Source of the DNA: Candidatus Thiomargarita nelsonii
GTDB taxonomy: Bacteria; Pseudomonadota; Gammaproteobacteria; Beggiatoales; Beggiatoaceae
Length of the DNA: 36,489 nucleotides
Assembly: GCA_000785145.2 (NCBI GenBank)
Contig: JSZA02000065.1
Location: 1-36,489 of the forward strand
Reading direction: 5' to 3'
The notes beneath the pieces are model-generated. The model made no database searches and was not told where the DNA came from. It was given only the letters and a program-made list of their open reading frames with translations. Numbering within the stretch: position 1 is the stretch's first letter; every line of letters starts with the position of its first letter. A program made the position numbers and the translations under genes. Below are positions 6,584 through 14,794 of the stretch, piece after piece.

Positions 6584-7108
6584 TTAATGAATCATCCTAG
6601 AGCCATAATAACTGACATCAGATTCATTTGGTTGTTGAGTCAACTGCTCTTGAAAACAGCGTTTACACATAAACTCTGTTGAAAAATCTAAATGTTCATT
6701 GGGATATTGTTCAAGAATACCATTAATACAATCGTCTCTCTCTTCAGACGAGACAACGGACTGACCAACATGATCATCGTCACCATTAAGCCGAAAAGAC
6801 ACAATACAAACGAATTCTTCTCCATGTTCAGGTAATTCTGCCTTATATCGTTTTGGCATCACCTCAACTTCTTGTTGACTTTCATTATAATCTTCCAACA
6901 AATCAAGCCAATCTTGGAGATCAATATATTGCGGCTCCTTACCAGATTGCTCACTAAAAACGATGATTATCCTCGTTTCAGCCGTCGGAAATTCGTCCGT
7001 CGGATACTCAAGTCTCACAATATCATCATCTTCAAAGATAGCTTTGAGTTCGTCGGAGGACACTGTAATGACCTCTTGGAGTGTTTTTGACTGCTGTTCC
7101 TTAGTCAT
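6584..7108 (-). CDS. Acidic hypothetical protein, first gene of the wrbA-rsx run
   Basis: 174 residues, strongly acidic, no signal peptide or membrane segment. The N-terminus has a cluster of Glu/Asp (F-E-D-D-D) and the C-terminal third holds C-K-R-C, a possible metal-binding pair. GGAG lies about 11 bp before the ATG. It ends 20 bp before the WrbA start, so it is likely the first gene of that transcript. I do not recognise the family. Amino acid composition (low Lys/Arg, many Glu) suggests a soluble cytoplasmic protein. Confidence 0.6.
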   Translation of the reverse strand: MTKEQQSKTLQEVITVSSDELKAIFEDDDIVRLEYPTDEFPTAETRIIIVFSEQSGKEPQYIDLQDWLDLLEDYNESQQEVEVMPKRYKAELPEHGEEFVCIVSFRLNGDDDHVGQSVVSSEERDDCINGILEQYPNEHLDFSTEFMCKRCFQEQLTQQPNESDVSYYGSRMIH

Positions 7109-7156
7109 CTGGTATGCTCCGTGAATTGTAACTACTCAGCCTGATTCTTTAGTAAG

Positions 7157-7230
7157 AGGGCAACCATAAAGGATTGCCCCTACAACACAAATAATATTCT
7201 TATGTAGGGGCAATCCCTTGTGGTTGCCCT
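7157..7230. repeat. Inverted pair of family C repeats
   Basis: A 27-bp element (GTAGGGGCAATCC..., ending GGTTGCCCT) in inverted orientation at 7157-7183 and direct at 7204-7230, with a 20-bp spacer; together they can form a long hairpin. The same element recurs, alone or as an inverted pair, at 13242-13306, 17928-17954 and 22952-23020. It lies between the divergent minus-strand gene at 6584 and grxD. Confidence 0.85.
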
Positions 7231-7302
7231 GAGTAGTTACCGTGAATTAAAAATAAAGTCTTGTATTGAAAATTCTTGTGAGAATCCTATTGATCTTTTG
7301 GA

Positions 7303-7320
7303 GTCCAAAATTTATTTTGG
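7303..7320. repeat. Family A variant upstream of grxD
   Basis: GTCCAAAATTTATTTTGG, the AT-richer variant of the family A palindrome, preceded by TTTTGGA. It is about 36 bp upstream of the glutaredoxin start, in the expected promoter region. Confidence 0.7.
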
Positions 7321-7355
7321 GCGAGTAAATACTGTCAACTTTGGGGAATCCCACT

Positions 7356-7679
7356 ATGGATGTTTTAGAAAGAATCAAAGAGCAAGTCGAAAATAACCCG
7401 ATTGTAATTTACATGAAAGGTACGCCACAATTGCCACAATGTGGTTTTTCAGCGCGTGCATCCCAAGCATTAGGCGCTTGTGGAGTAGAATTTGCCTACG
7501 TCAATATATTGTCTGATGCAGAAATTTTCCAAAATCTGCACCGCTATGCTAGTTGGCCCACTTTTCCTCAAATCTATGTGAATGGTGAATTGATTGGCGG
7601 TTGTGACATCACATTGGAATTGTATCAACAAGGCAAATTAAAGCCCATGCTTGAGCAAGCAGTGCAAAAAACGGCTTAG
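7356..7679 (+). CDS. grxD: Monothiol glutaredoxin Grx4 family
   Basis: 107 residues from ATG 7356, with GGGG 9 bp upstream; a TTG at 7341 would add five residues that are not family-like. The active site is C-G-F-S in P-Q-C-G-F-S, preceded by the K-G-T-P glutathione-binding loop, with the W-P-T-F-P-Q-I-Y and G-G-C-D-I motifs that complete the GSH site. These proteins bind a [2Fe-2S] cluster as homodimers or with BolA and act in iron-sulfur trafficking. The gene stands alone and converges with gapA. Confidence 0.95.
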   Translation: MDVLERIKEQVENNPIVIYMKGTPQLPQCGFSARASQALGACGVEFAYVNILSDAEIFQNLHRYASWPTFPQIYVNGELIGGCDITLELYQQGKLKPMLEQAVQKTA

Positions 7680-7719
7680 TCGTTTTTTTTTAGGAGTGCA
7701 AGGTACGCCTTGCACTCCT
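7666..7719. terminator. Terminator/hairpin region between convergent grxD and gapA
   Basis: Two structures. AAAAAACG (7666-7673) pairs with CGTTTTTT (7681-7688) around the grxD stop, with the T run continuing to 7691. Just after it, a 12-bp perfect stem AGGAGTGCAAGG / CCTTGCACTCCT (7692-7719) closes a TACG tetraloop; this stem is also a repeat in this genome, with partial copies near 8765-8788 and 26401-26417. Being symmetrical, it could end transcription from both genes. Confidence 0.6.
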
Positions 7720-7729
7720 CTCACCGGTC

Positions 7730-8743
7730 TTATTTAGCGTTCATCAACGCCACTGTTGTATCCAACATTCTGTTAGAAAAACCCCACTCATTGTCATACC
7801 ATGACAACACTTTGACCAAAGTACCACTACTCACCTTAGTTAAGCTTGCATCATAAGTAGAAGACGCTGTGCTGTGGTTGAAATCAATTGAAACCAAAGG
7901 TTCATCATTGTAAGCTAATACACCTTTTAACTCACCTTCCGAGGCAGCCTTCAAAATGCTATCAATTTCCTCTTTGCTCGTTTCACGCGCTGCCACAAAA
8001 CTTAAATCAACAACAGACACATTGATGATTGGCACACGCATCGCAAAACCATCTAATTTACCATTCAATTCGGGTAAGACTAAACCAACAGCCACCGCCG
8101 CACCTGTATTGGCAGGAATCATCGAATGAGTCGCAGAACGGGCACGATGTAAATCAGTGTGATATACATCAGTCAACACTTGGTCATTCGTATAAGAATG
8201 GATCGTCGTCATCAAGCCATGCACGACACCGATTTTATCATGCAGTGGTTTAACCAATGGAGCCAAGCAATTAGTGGTGCAAGATGCGTTAGAAATCACC
8301 GTATCGCTCGCTTTGAGAATTTTGTGATTGACCCCATAAACGATAGTTGCATCAACATCTTTACCGCCAGGTGCCGAAATAATAACTTTTTTCGTCCCTC
8401 CCGTTAAATGAGCACTGGCTTTTGCCTTGCTGGCAAAAAAACCCGTGCTTTCATGCACAACATCAACACCCAAATCACCCCAAGGCAATTTAGCGGGATC
8501 ACGCTCAGCCAAGACGCGAATTTTATCACCATTAACGATCATATAATCGCCTTCTACTGACACTTCACCTTTAAAACGACCATTTACTGTGTCGTATTTG
8601 GTCAAATGGGCATTAGTGTTGGCATCACCCAAATCATTTACCGCGACAATTTGAATTTCGTCTGTGCGTCCAGCTTCATAGAGCGCACGTAAAATGTTAC
8701 GTCCAATACGACCATAGCCGTTAATTGCTACTTTAATTGCCAT
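7730..8743 (-). CDS. gapA: Glyceraldehyde-3-phosphate dehydrogenase, type I
   Basis: 337 residues. Converts glyceraldehyde-3-phosphate to 1,3-bisphosphoglycerate, or the reverse in gluconeogenesis and the Calvin cycle. N-terminal NAD(P)-binding motif I-N-G-Y-G-R-I-G-R-N; catalytic S-N-A-S-C-T-T-N-C with C155 and the partner H182; W-Y-D-N-E-W-G-F-S near the end. Start at 8743 with GAGGAG 9 bp upstream; the longer frame to 8773 reads into a repeat. It follows transketolase by about 55 bp, separated by a short repeat-like hairpin, and is probably co-transcribed with it. The pairing suits pentose-phosphate or Calvin-cycle flux. Confidence 0.95.
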   Translation of the reverse strand: MAIKVAINGYGRIGRNILRALYEAGRTDEIQIVAVNDLGDANTNAHLTKYDTVNGRFKGEVSVEGDYMIVNGDKIRVLAERDPAKLPWGDLGVDVVHESTGFFASKAKASAHLTGGTKKVIISAPGGKDVDATIVYGVNHKILKASDTVISNASCTTNCLAPLVKPLHDKIGVVHGLMTTIHSYTNDQVLTDVYHTDLHRARSATHSMIPANTGAAVAVGLVLPELNGKLDGFAMRVPIINVSVVDLSFVAARETSKEEIDSILKAASEGELKGVLAYNDEPLVSIDFNHSTASSTYDASLTKVSSGTLVKVLSWYDNEWGFSNRMLDTTVALMNAK

Positions 8744-8798
8744 TAATATTTTCTCCTCTCTTTTGGAGTGCAAGGCGTACCTTGCACATCAATTCACT

Positions 8799-10778
8799 TT
8801 AAAGAACAGCCTCAACTGTCTTAACAACATTGTCCACCGTAAAACCGTACACTTTAAAGAGATCACCAGCAGGGGCAGATTCACCAAAGCGATCAACACC
8901 CACAACTTTGCCCGGCAAACCAACATATTTCCGCCACCCATCAGTGACACCCGCTTCAATCGCAACCCGTGCAGTCACATCTGACGGTAACACCGATTCA
9001 CGATACGCCTCATCCTGAGCATCAAAAACATTGGTGTTAGGCATAGACACTACGCGGATTTTCTTAGCTGCCAACTGCTTAGCGGCTGCCATTGCAAGGT
9101 CAACTTCAGAGCCGGTAGCAATGATAATCACATCGGGTGTACCGTCACAATCTGATAAAATATAACCGCCCCGCTCAATTAACTCCAATTGCTCCACGCT
9201 GCGCTCTTGGTGTGGCAAGCCTTGACGCGAAAAGATTAAACAGCTCGGACCCTCTTTGCGCTTAACGGCCATTTTCCAAGCCACGGCAGATTCTACCGCA
9301 TCACAAGGGCGCCAGACTGACATATTGGGTATCAAACGCAAAGTCGCGGTTTGCTCAACAGGCTGATGAGTGGGACCATCTTCACCTAAACCAATCGAGT
9401 CATGCGTATAAACAAAGATACAGCGGATTTTCATCAAAGCCGCCATGCGTAAAGCATTACGGGCATATTCAGAAAATATCAGGAAAGTTGCCCCATAAGG
9501 AATAAAGCCGCCATGCAAGCTAATCCCATTCATAATAGCGGACATACCAAACTCACGCACACCATAATTAATATAATTACCATCTGCATGGTCTTTGATG
9601 CTCTTGCTACCTGACCAAATTGTCAGATTAGAACCGGCCAAATCCGCCGATCCCCCCATAAATTCTGGTAACAACGGCCCTAAACCATTGAGAGCATTTT
9701 GTGACGCTTTACGTGAGGCAATTTTCTCCGCCTTAGCATCCACACTGGATATGAACGTGTTCGCCTTTTCCAAAAAGTTTTCAGGCAAATCACCCGCTAA
9801 GCGGCGTTTTAACTCAGCGGCAAGCTCAGGAAAAGCTTTTTCGTAGGCCGCGAATTTTTCATTCCACTCCTCTTCAAGCCGTGCGCCACTAACTTTTGCA
9901 TCCCATCCTTGATAAATTTCATCGGGCATGACAAACGGCTCATGCGCCCAACCAATTTGTTTTCTGACTAAAGCGACTTCATCAACCCCCAAAGCAGCAC
10001 CATGACACGATTCTTTACCTTGTTTATTGGGAGAGCCCCAGCCAATGATAGTTTTACAACAAATCAGTGTCGGTTTATCAGAGCTAGCATTATCTATAGC
10101 TTGTTTAATGGCTTGTGCATCGTGACCATCTATATTTTCAATCACCTGCCAACCATAAGCGGCAAAACGTTGGGGTGTGTTATCAGTAAACCAGCCTTCG
10201 ACTTCACCATCAATAGAAATACCGTTATCATCATAAAAGGCAATCAACTTACCAAGCCCCAGCGTCCCAGCTAATGAGCAAGCCTCATGAGAAATGCCTT
10301 CCATCATACAACCATCGCCCAAAAATACATAAGTATTATGATCAATGATATTATGATCAGGGCGGTTAAACTGTCCTGCCAACACTTTTTCGGCAATCGC
10401 CATTCCTACGGCATTTGTGATACCTTGTCCTAATGGACCAGTGGTGGTTTCAATGCCGGGGGCATAACCATATTCGGGATGCCCTGGGGTTTTAGAATGC
10501 AACTGACGGAAATTCTTAATTTCTTCCATGGGTAAATCGTAACCCGTCAAATGCAAGAGAGAATAAACCAGCATTGAGCCATGTCCGTTAGACATCACAA
10601 AACGGTCACGATTAGGCCATTTTGGATTAGCAGGGTTGTGGTCCATATAATCATTCCACAACACTTCAGCAATATCTGCCATACCCATTGGCGCACCGGG
10701 ATGACCGGAGTTGGCTTTTTGTACTGCGTCCATGCTTAAAGCACGAATAGCATTAGCAAGTTCACGTCGCGATGGCAT
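8799..10778 (-). CDS. tkt: Transketolase
   Basis: 659 residues, the normal length. Thiamine-diphosphate enzyme moving two-carbon units in the pentose phosphate and Calvin cycles. The N-terminus carries K-A-N-S-G-H-P-G-A-P-M-G; the ThDP site is G-D-G-C-M-M-E-G-I followed by D-D-N-G-I-S; the pyrimidine-domain signature is G-E-D-G-P-T-H-Q-P-V-E-Q. Shine-Dalgarno AGGAG is 7 bp before the ATG. First gene of a tkt-gapA pair. The upstream 250 bp (to the HEAT gene) is AT-rich and probably contains its promoter. Confidence 0.97.
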   Translation of the reverse strand: MPSRRELANAIRALSMDAVQKANSGHPGAPMGMADIAEVLWNDYMDHNPANPKWPNRDRFVMSNGHGSMLVYSLLHLTGYDLPMEEIKNFRQLHSKTPGHPEYGYAPGIETTTGPLGQGITNAVGMAIAEKVLAGQFNRPDHNIIDHNTYVFLGDGCMMEGISHEACSLAGTLGLGKLIAFYDDNGISIDGEVEGWFTDNTPQRFAAYGWQVIENIDGHDAQAIKQAIDNASSDKPTLICCKTIIGWGSPNKQGKESCHGAALGVDEVALVRKQIGWAHEPFVMPDEIYQGWDAKVSGARLEEEWNEKFAAYEKAFPELAAELKRRLAGDLPENFLEKANTFISSVDAKAEKIASRKASQNALNGLGPLLPEFMGGSADLAGSNLTIWSGSKSIKDHADGNYINYGVREFGMSAIMNGISLHGGFIPYGATFLIFSEYARNALRMAALMKIRCIFVYTHDSIGLGEDGPTHQPVEQTATLRLIPNMSVWRPCDAVESAVAWKMAVKRKEGPSCLIFSRQGLPHQERSVEQLELIERGGYILSDCDGTPDVIIIATGSEVDLAMAAAKQLAAKKIRVVSMPNTNVFDAQDEAYRESVLPSDVTARVAIEAGVTDGWRKYVGLPGKVVGVDRFGESAPAGDLFKVYGFTVDNVVKTVEAVL

Positions 10779-11030
10779 TGATTTACTCCTATGGCTGTCA
10801 AAAAAACTTAACTTAATTAGACTGATTCATCTATAAATAAGAAAACGCTTATATAAAAAAGCTTTCATTATACATACAATTAAAAGATTTTAACAAGCTC
10901 CTTTTTAAAAAAAGGATAAATTTACTATAACTTATCCTACATTAGAATACCTACATTGGACTAGCGTGTAAAAGAGACAATATTCAATGAGGTGATAAAC
11001 TCAATTTTTAAAGATTTAAATTAAAACCCT
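10779..11030. promoter_or_regulatory. AT-rich intergenic region between divergent tkt and the membrane HEAT gene
   Basis: Very AT-rich, so it probably holds promoters for both divergent genes. The only symmetry I see is AGGATAA (10913-10919) / TTATCCT (10932-10938), a 7-bp inverted repeat with a 12-bp gap that could be an operator or short hairpin. None of the palindromic repeat families found elsewhere occurs here. Confidence 0.35.
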
Positions 11031-13202
11031 ATGAAAAAACGATTAAGTCAACACTTCATCAATATGGTAACCTTGTTTTCCATTGCCTATTTTGCGACGA
11101 CCTTTTTTTTACCTGAAACTCCGATATTACTTTGGGCAACAGGCGCCCTTATTATTTTCAATTTTACCCTTTCATTAGTTGAATTATTCCGACAAGGGAC
11201 CATTACCCGCAGCTTAACATTTCTTAATATCGTCCAATTAGTACTTTTTGGTCGCCTATTTCTTTTTATTTACGATATTCTTGGACCAGAATATTATGCT
11301 TACATAGTAGAACCCCGTTGGTATGATTGGATAACATTGATAGCAATACATATTATGCGGGCACTTGATGTCATAGATTTCCTGAACGATTATGATATAC
11401 ATTTACAAAATGTGAAGCAAAACAGTATCTTAGTTGGCTCTACGCTTGTGAGTATGCATATTATGGTGGATATTTTTATCTTGGGTGCCATTTTCATAGC
11501 ACTCAACCGCCATACAAACACTAAACAATCTTCATTCCTAAGTCGTGTTATGGACTGGTTCAATCACCATCTGGAATTTTTTCAATGGCTCCGCTTTTGG
11601 GGATTGTGGGTCATCATCGGGATATTGATTATTGTTGGCATAAAAGATAATTGGTCATTGACTAATTGGTTATACTTACCTTTAGGAAATATATTACGCA
11701 CCCTGGACATTGGAGATGCTTTTGAGATATTTGACTGGCAATTTCACACAGTAGAACTGGGCTTTTGGTTAATAACGCTGGTCGTTTCATTTCGATTGAT
11801 GATCAGTGTTTATGCGCTAGGCTTGGCAAATCGTCTCTATCTCTACCTATTGGGGGGGCGTGGTAAAACGCTTGAAGAATTAGCGAGCATCTGCATATCG
11901 CCTGAGTCTTCAGAAGAAGAACGTCAGATTGCATCAAAACGCTTAATCAAATTCCGTTCCTCTGCGGTTCCCGCACTTCTCGCCGCCTTGAGAGTGAGCA
12001 AGCGGGGTGATGGTCGTCGTGTAATCGTTGAAATTTTAGGAGAAATTGGCCCTGCGGCTGCGAGTGCGATCCCTGAACTTGTGAAGGCCTTAGTTGATCG
12101 TGATGCACATGTACAGTGGGCTGCTGCTATTGCCTTAGATGAAAAAATTGATCCCAAATGGCCGCAGAATCCTGCTATAACCGACATTATGCCCCATCTT
12201 CTGAATGTATTGATAGACAGTCCGAGCCGTATTCGTAGTGCTGCGGCTGAGACTTTGGGGAAAATAGGACCTGCTGCTGCTGGTGCCCTTCCAGAATTGG
12301 TAAAAGCATTGGTAGATAATGATGCTCATGTCCGCTCTCTTGCCGTTGATGCTCTATATAAAATTGAGTCCCTGTGGAGATTCCGTGAAGAGGTGCGTAC
12401 TGCTATACCTTATATCGAAAAAGTAGCCAGTCAGCATGCGCGTGTTGAGCGTTGTGCCTCTGCTGTTAGTGTCCTTGAAAAAATTAACCCAGAATGGTTG
12501 TCTAGCAAAAAGGCGCGTGGTACAGTACCTTGTCTCATAAAAGCATTGGTAGAAAGTAATAATGTTGATCTTCGTCGTGCTGTTGTTGCCATCCTAGATA
12601 AAATTGATCCCCAATGGTCGCAGAGTGAAAATGCTTTTCGTGCAATCCCTCATATTGTTAAAACACTGAACGATAGCAATGAGTCTGCTCGCCGTCTTGC
12701 CAATCAGTTATTAGAGAAAATTGACCCTAGCGATGAAAAAACCATTCCTTATCTTGTGAAAGCACGGACTGGTAGCAATCGTGATAACCGCGAGATCGCT
12801 GCTGAAGCCTTTCAAGTCTTAAATAAATTTGCTCCCCAATGGCCAGAAAAAAAGGCGGCTTTTCTCACAATTCCTTATCTTGTGACTTGCCTAGTCAAAA
12901 ATGACAATGATGTTCACAATGCCACTGAAAAGCTCTTAAATCAAATTGATCCCTTTTGGGCGAGGCGTAAAGTAGCGCGTCGTGCAATACCTTATCTCCT
13001 GAGAGCACTGGCAAGTAAAGATAAGAATCTCCGTTGTGCCGCTGCTGATGTATTAAAAAAAATGGGACCAAGCGCGGCAATGGTCGTCCCTTATCTTGTT
13101 AAGGTACTAAAAGAGAGCCCTAATGCACATGTTCTCTGGGCAGTCGAAGCCGCCCTAAAGGAAATTGATCCTGATGAACAGTGGCGAAAACAAAAAAAAT
13201 AA
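11031..13202 (+). CDS. Membrane protein with C-terminal HEAT repeats
   Basis: 723 residues in two halves. Residues 1-275 hold about seven hydrophobic segments (roughly 9-27, 31-52, 62-83, 97-115, 132-158, 187-204, 240-262) with no signal peptide. Residues 300-715 are HEAT/armadillo-type helical repeats, expected on the cytoplasmic side. Two canonical units read G-P-A-A-A-x-A-x-P-E-L-V-K-A-L-V-D; most others follow a 40-45 residue pattern ending K-I-D-P-x-W (D-P-K-W, N-P-E-W, D-P-Q-W, A-P-Q-W, D-P-F-W). HEAT domains bind other proteins; the membrane part resembles no transporter or channel I can name. The next gene is a soluble paralogue of the repeat half. Function unknown. Confidence 0.85.
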   Translation: MKKRLSQHFINMVTLFSIAYFATTFFLPETPILLWATGALIIFNFTLSLVELFRQGTITRSLTFLNIVQLVLFGRLFLFIYDILGPEYYAYIVEPRWYDWITLIAIHIMRALDVIDFLNDYDIHLQNVKQNSILVGSTLVSMHIMVDIFILGAIFIALNRHTNTKQSSFLSRVMDWFNHHLEFFQWLRFWGLWVIIGILIIVGIKDNWSLTNWLYLPLGNILRTLDIGDAFEIFDWQFHTVELGFWLITLVVSFRLMISVYALGLANRLYLYLLGGRGKTLEELASICISPESSEEERQIASKRLIKFRSSAVPALLAALRVSKRGDGRRVIVEILGEIGPAAASAIPELVKALVDRDAHVQWAAAIALDEKIDPKWPQNPAITDIMPHLLNVLIDSPSRIRSAAAETLGKIGPAAAGALPELVKALVDNDAHVRSLAVDALYKIESLWRFREEVRTAIPYIEKVASQHARVERCASAVSVLEKINPEWLSSKKARGTVPCLIKALVESNNVDLRRAVVAILDKIDPQWSQSENAFRAIPHIVKTLNDSNESARRLANQLLEKIDPSDEKTIPYLVKARTGSNRDNREIAAEAFQVLNKFAPQWPEKKAAFLTIPYLVTCLVKNDNDVHNATEKLLNQIDPFWARRKVARRAIPYLLRALASKDKNLRCAAADVLKKMGPSAAMVVPYLVKVLKESPNAHVLWAVEAALKEIDPDEQWRKQKK

Positions 13203-13241
13203 GAGCATGTAGGGTGGATTAAAATAAATCTACCACAATGG

Positions 13242-13306
13242 GGCAACCACAAGGGATTGCCCCTACATATATTGATATTGTAGGGGCAATCCCTTGTGGT
13301 TGCCCT
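13242..13306. repeat. Inverted pair of family C repeats between the HEAT genes
   Basis: Elements at about 13242-13267 (inverted) and 13280-13306 (direct) with a short spacer containing ATATTGATAT, able to fold into a long hairpin. It separates two paralogous HEAT genes and lies between the upstream stop and the downstream start. Confidence 0.85.
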
Positions 13307-13343
13307 TGGTATGGATTTGGAGAAATTTAACGGGAGAATTTTT

Positions 13344-14639
13344 ATGTTTGGATTTAATAATGACAAGAAACTTGAAAAATGGGTTAACATTTGCACATCG
13401 CCTGAGTGTACTAAAGAAGAAAAAAATAAGGCTATCAAAGAGATAACAAAATTCAAATCAAAAGCCATTCCTCATCTCATAACAAGCTTGAGCAATAAGG
13501 ACAATAGTGGGCATGTTCGCGGTGCCGCCGCGATAGCATTAGGGGAAATGGGGCCAACATCCGCCTCTGCCGTCCAATCTCTGGATACACTTCTGAATGA
13601 TAAGGACAATAGTGTGCATGTTCGCCGAGTCGCCGCGATAGCTTTAGGGGAAATAGGGGCAACTGCCGCCACTGCTGTCCCGTCTCTGGTGACACTCTTG
13701 GATGATAGCGAGAGTGAGCTTAGCAGTGCCGCCAAGAAGGCTTTAAATAAAATTGATCAGCAATGGTGGTTACAGAATAGCGATATATCACGTCGCGCAA
13801 TCCCTTGGCTTGTAAAAGCGTTGCTAGAGAGTGACAAAGAGGCCCGCGATGCCGCCGTCGCCCTAGAGAAAATTGATCCCCAACTATGGCCGCAAAACGA
13901 AACTGAGCGTCACCAAATAATCCGTCATCTGGTCATGGCTTTAGTGAAAGCATTGCTCAAGAGCAATACTAATATTCGTCGTACTCTCTCTGAAATCCTA
14001 GACAAACTTTACCCCCAATGGTTACAAAGCGAAACGGCTATTCGCCACATCCCTGTTCTCGTGAGAGCGAGGGGAGATAGCCTTTTTGAGATTAGCAATG
14101 GGGCTAAGAAGTTATTAGATAAAATTGATCCCGTTGACGAAAAAACGATACCCTCTCTCGTGGAAGCACGGATAGATAGCAAGAGTGATATCCGCCGAAA
14201 GTTAGCTGCGGAAGCCTTTAAAGTCTTAGAAGACTTGGACCCTGAATGGTCGGAGAGTGCGCCTGCTCATAGCACCATTCCTAGTCTCATAAAGGCACTT
14301 GTCGATAATGAAAGAGATATCCGCCATATTGCCGATGAACTTTTAATGAAAATTGAGCCATTATGGGCGCGGGGAGAAGCGGCACGTCGAATGGTTCCTT
14401 ATTTGGTGGGGGTGCTGCGGGCTAATAGTCATCAAATGGATGTCCGCTGTGCGGCAGCCGAAACGTTGGGGAAAATGGGACCCGCTGTGGCGAAGGAAGT
14501 CATTCCTCAGTTCACGCTCACCCTCAAAGAAAACAAGGCTAAAGCGAATCGTCTCCTCTTCGCTGTTGAGGGGGCATGGAATAAAATCGATCCCTCGGGT
14601 GAGTTGCAAAAATTATTAAATAATCACGTCCAAAGCTAA
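13344..14639 (+). CDS. Soluble HEAT-repeat protein, paralogue of the upstream membrane HEAT protein
   Basis: 431 residues from ATG 13344, with GGGAG 8 bp upstream; a longer frame to 13296 runs into the family C repeat. No membrane segment. It aligns collinearly with the repeat half of the upstream protein: L-E-K-W-V-N-I-C-T-S-P-E with L-E-E-L-A-S-I-C-I-S-P-E, the shortened unit K-I-D-P-V-D-E-K-T-I-P with K-I-D-P-S-D-E-K-T-I-P, and the penultimate C-A-A-A-E-T-L-G-K-M-G-P unit. A duplication followed by loss (or gain) of the membrane half is the simplest explanation. Its stop lies inside a palindrome (GTCCAAAGC...), which supplies the last residues H-V-Q-S. PBS-lyase-like HEAT repeats are an alternative label. 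Function unknown. Confidence 0.85.
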   Translation: MFGFNNDKKLEKWVNICTSPECTKEEKNKAIKEITKFKSKAIPHLITSLSNKDNSGHVRGAAAIALGEMGPTSASAVQSLDTLLNDKDNSVHVRRVAAIALGEIGATAATAVPSLVTLLDDSESELSSAAKKALNKIDQQWWLQNSDISRRAIPWLVKALLESDKEARDAAVALEKIDPQLWPQNETERHQIIRHLVMALVKALLKSNTNIRRTLSEILDKLYPQWLQSETAIRHIPVLVRARGDSLFEISNGAKKLLDKIDPVDEKTIPSLVEARIDSKSDIRRKLAAEAFKVLEDLDPEWSESAPAHSTIPSLIKALVDNERDIRHIADELLMKIEPLWARGEAARRMVPYLVGVLRANSHQMDVRCAAAETLGKMGPAVAKEVIPQFTLTLKENKAKANRLLFAVEGAWNKIDPSGELQKLLNNHVQS

Positions 14640-14649
14640 AGCTTTGGAC
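14628..14649. repeat. Palindrome around AAAGCTAAAGCTTT (family B)
   Basis: 22-bp palindrome whose arms are GTCCAAAGCT and its complement, followed by TCC. It contains the stop codon of the second HEAT gene. Related copies with ACAAAGC arms are at 30055-30072 (inside a coding region) and around 33072-33120. Confidence 0.75.
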
Positions 14650-14675
14650 TCCAACCTATTCGTTTTAATTTCGTT

Positions 14676-14710
14676 GTTTCGGGAATGGAGCGGAGCGGAT
14701 TTCCCGAAAC
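14676..14710. repeat. Hairpin GTTTCGGGAA...TTCCCGAAAC (family F)
   Basis: 10-bp perfect arms with a GGAGCGGAGCGGA-containing loop. Copies at 25025-25059 (one arm degenerate) and 26318-26352, the latter nested within another repeat. Upstream of the aminotransferase gene, whose own Shine-Dalgarno is intact. Confidence 0.75.
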
Positions 14711-14794
14711 GAAACAACTGATCTTGCTTGATAAATTATTTTGTCCCCCAAAAGCGTTCTAATCAGTTATTTTGTTGTAAGGAGTGGATATTAA

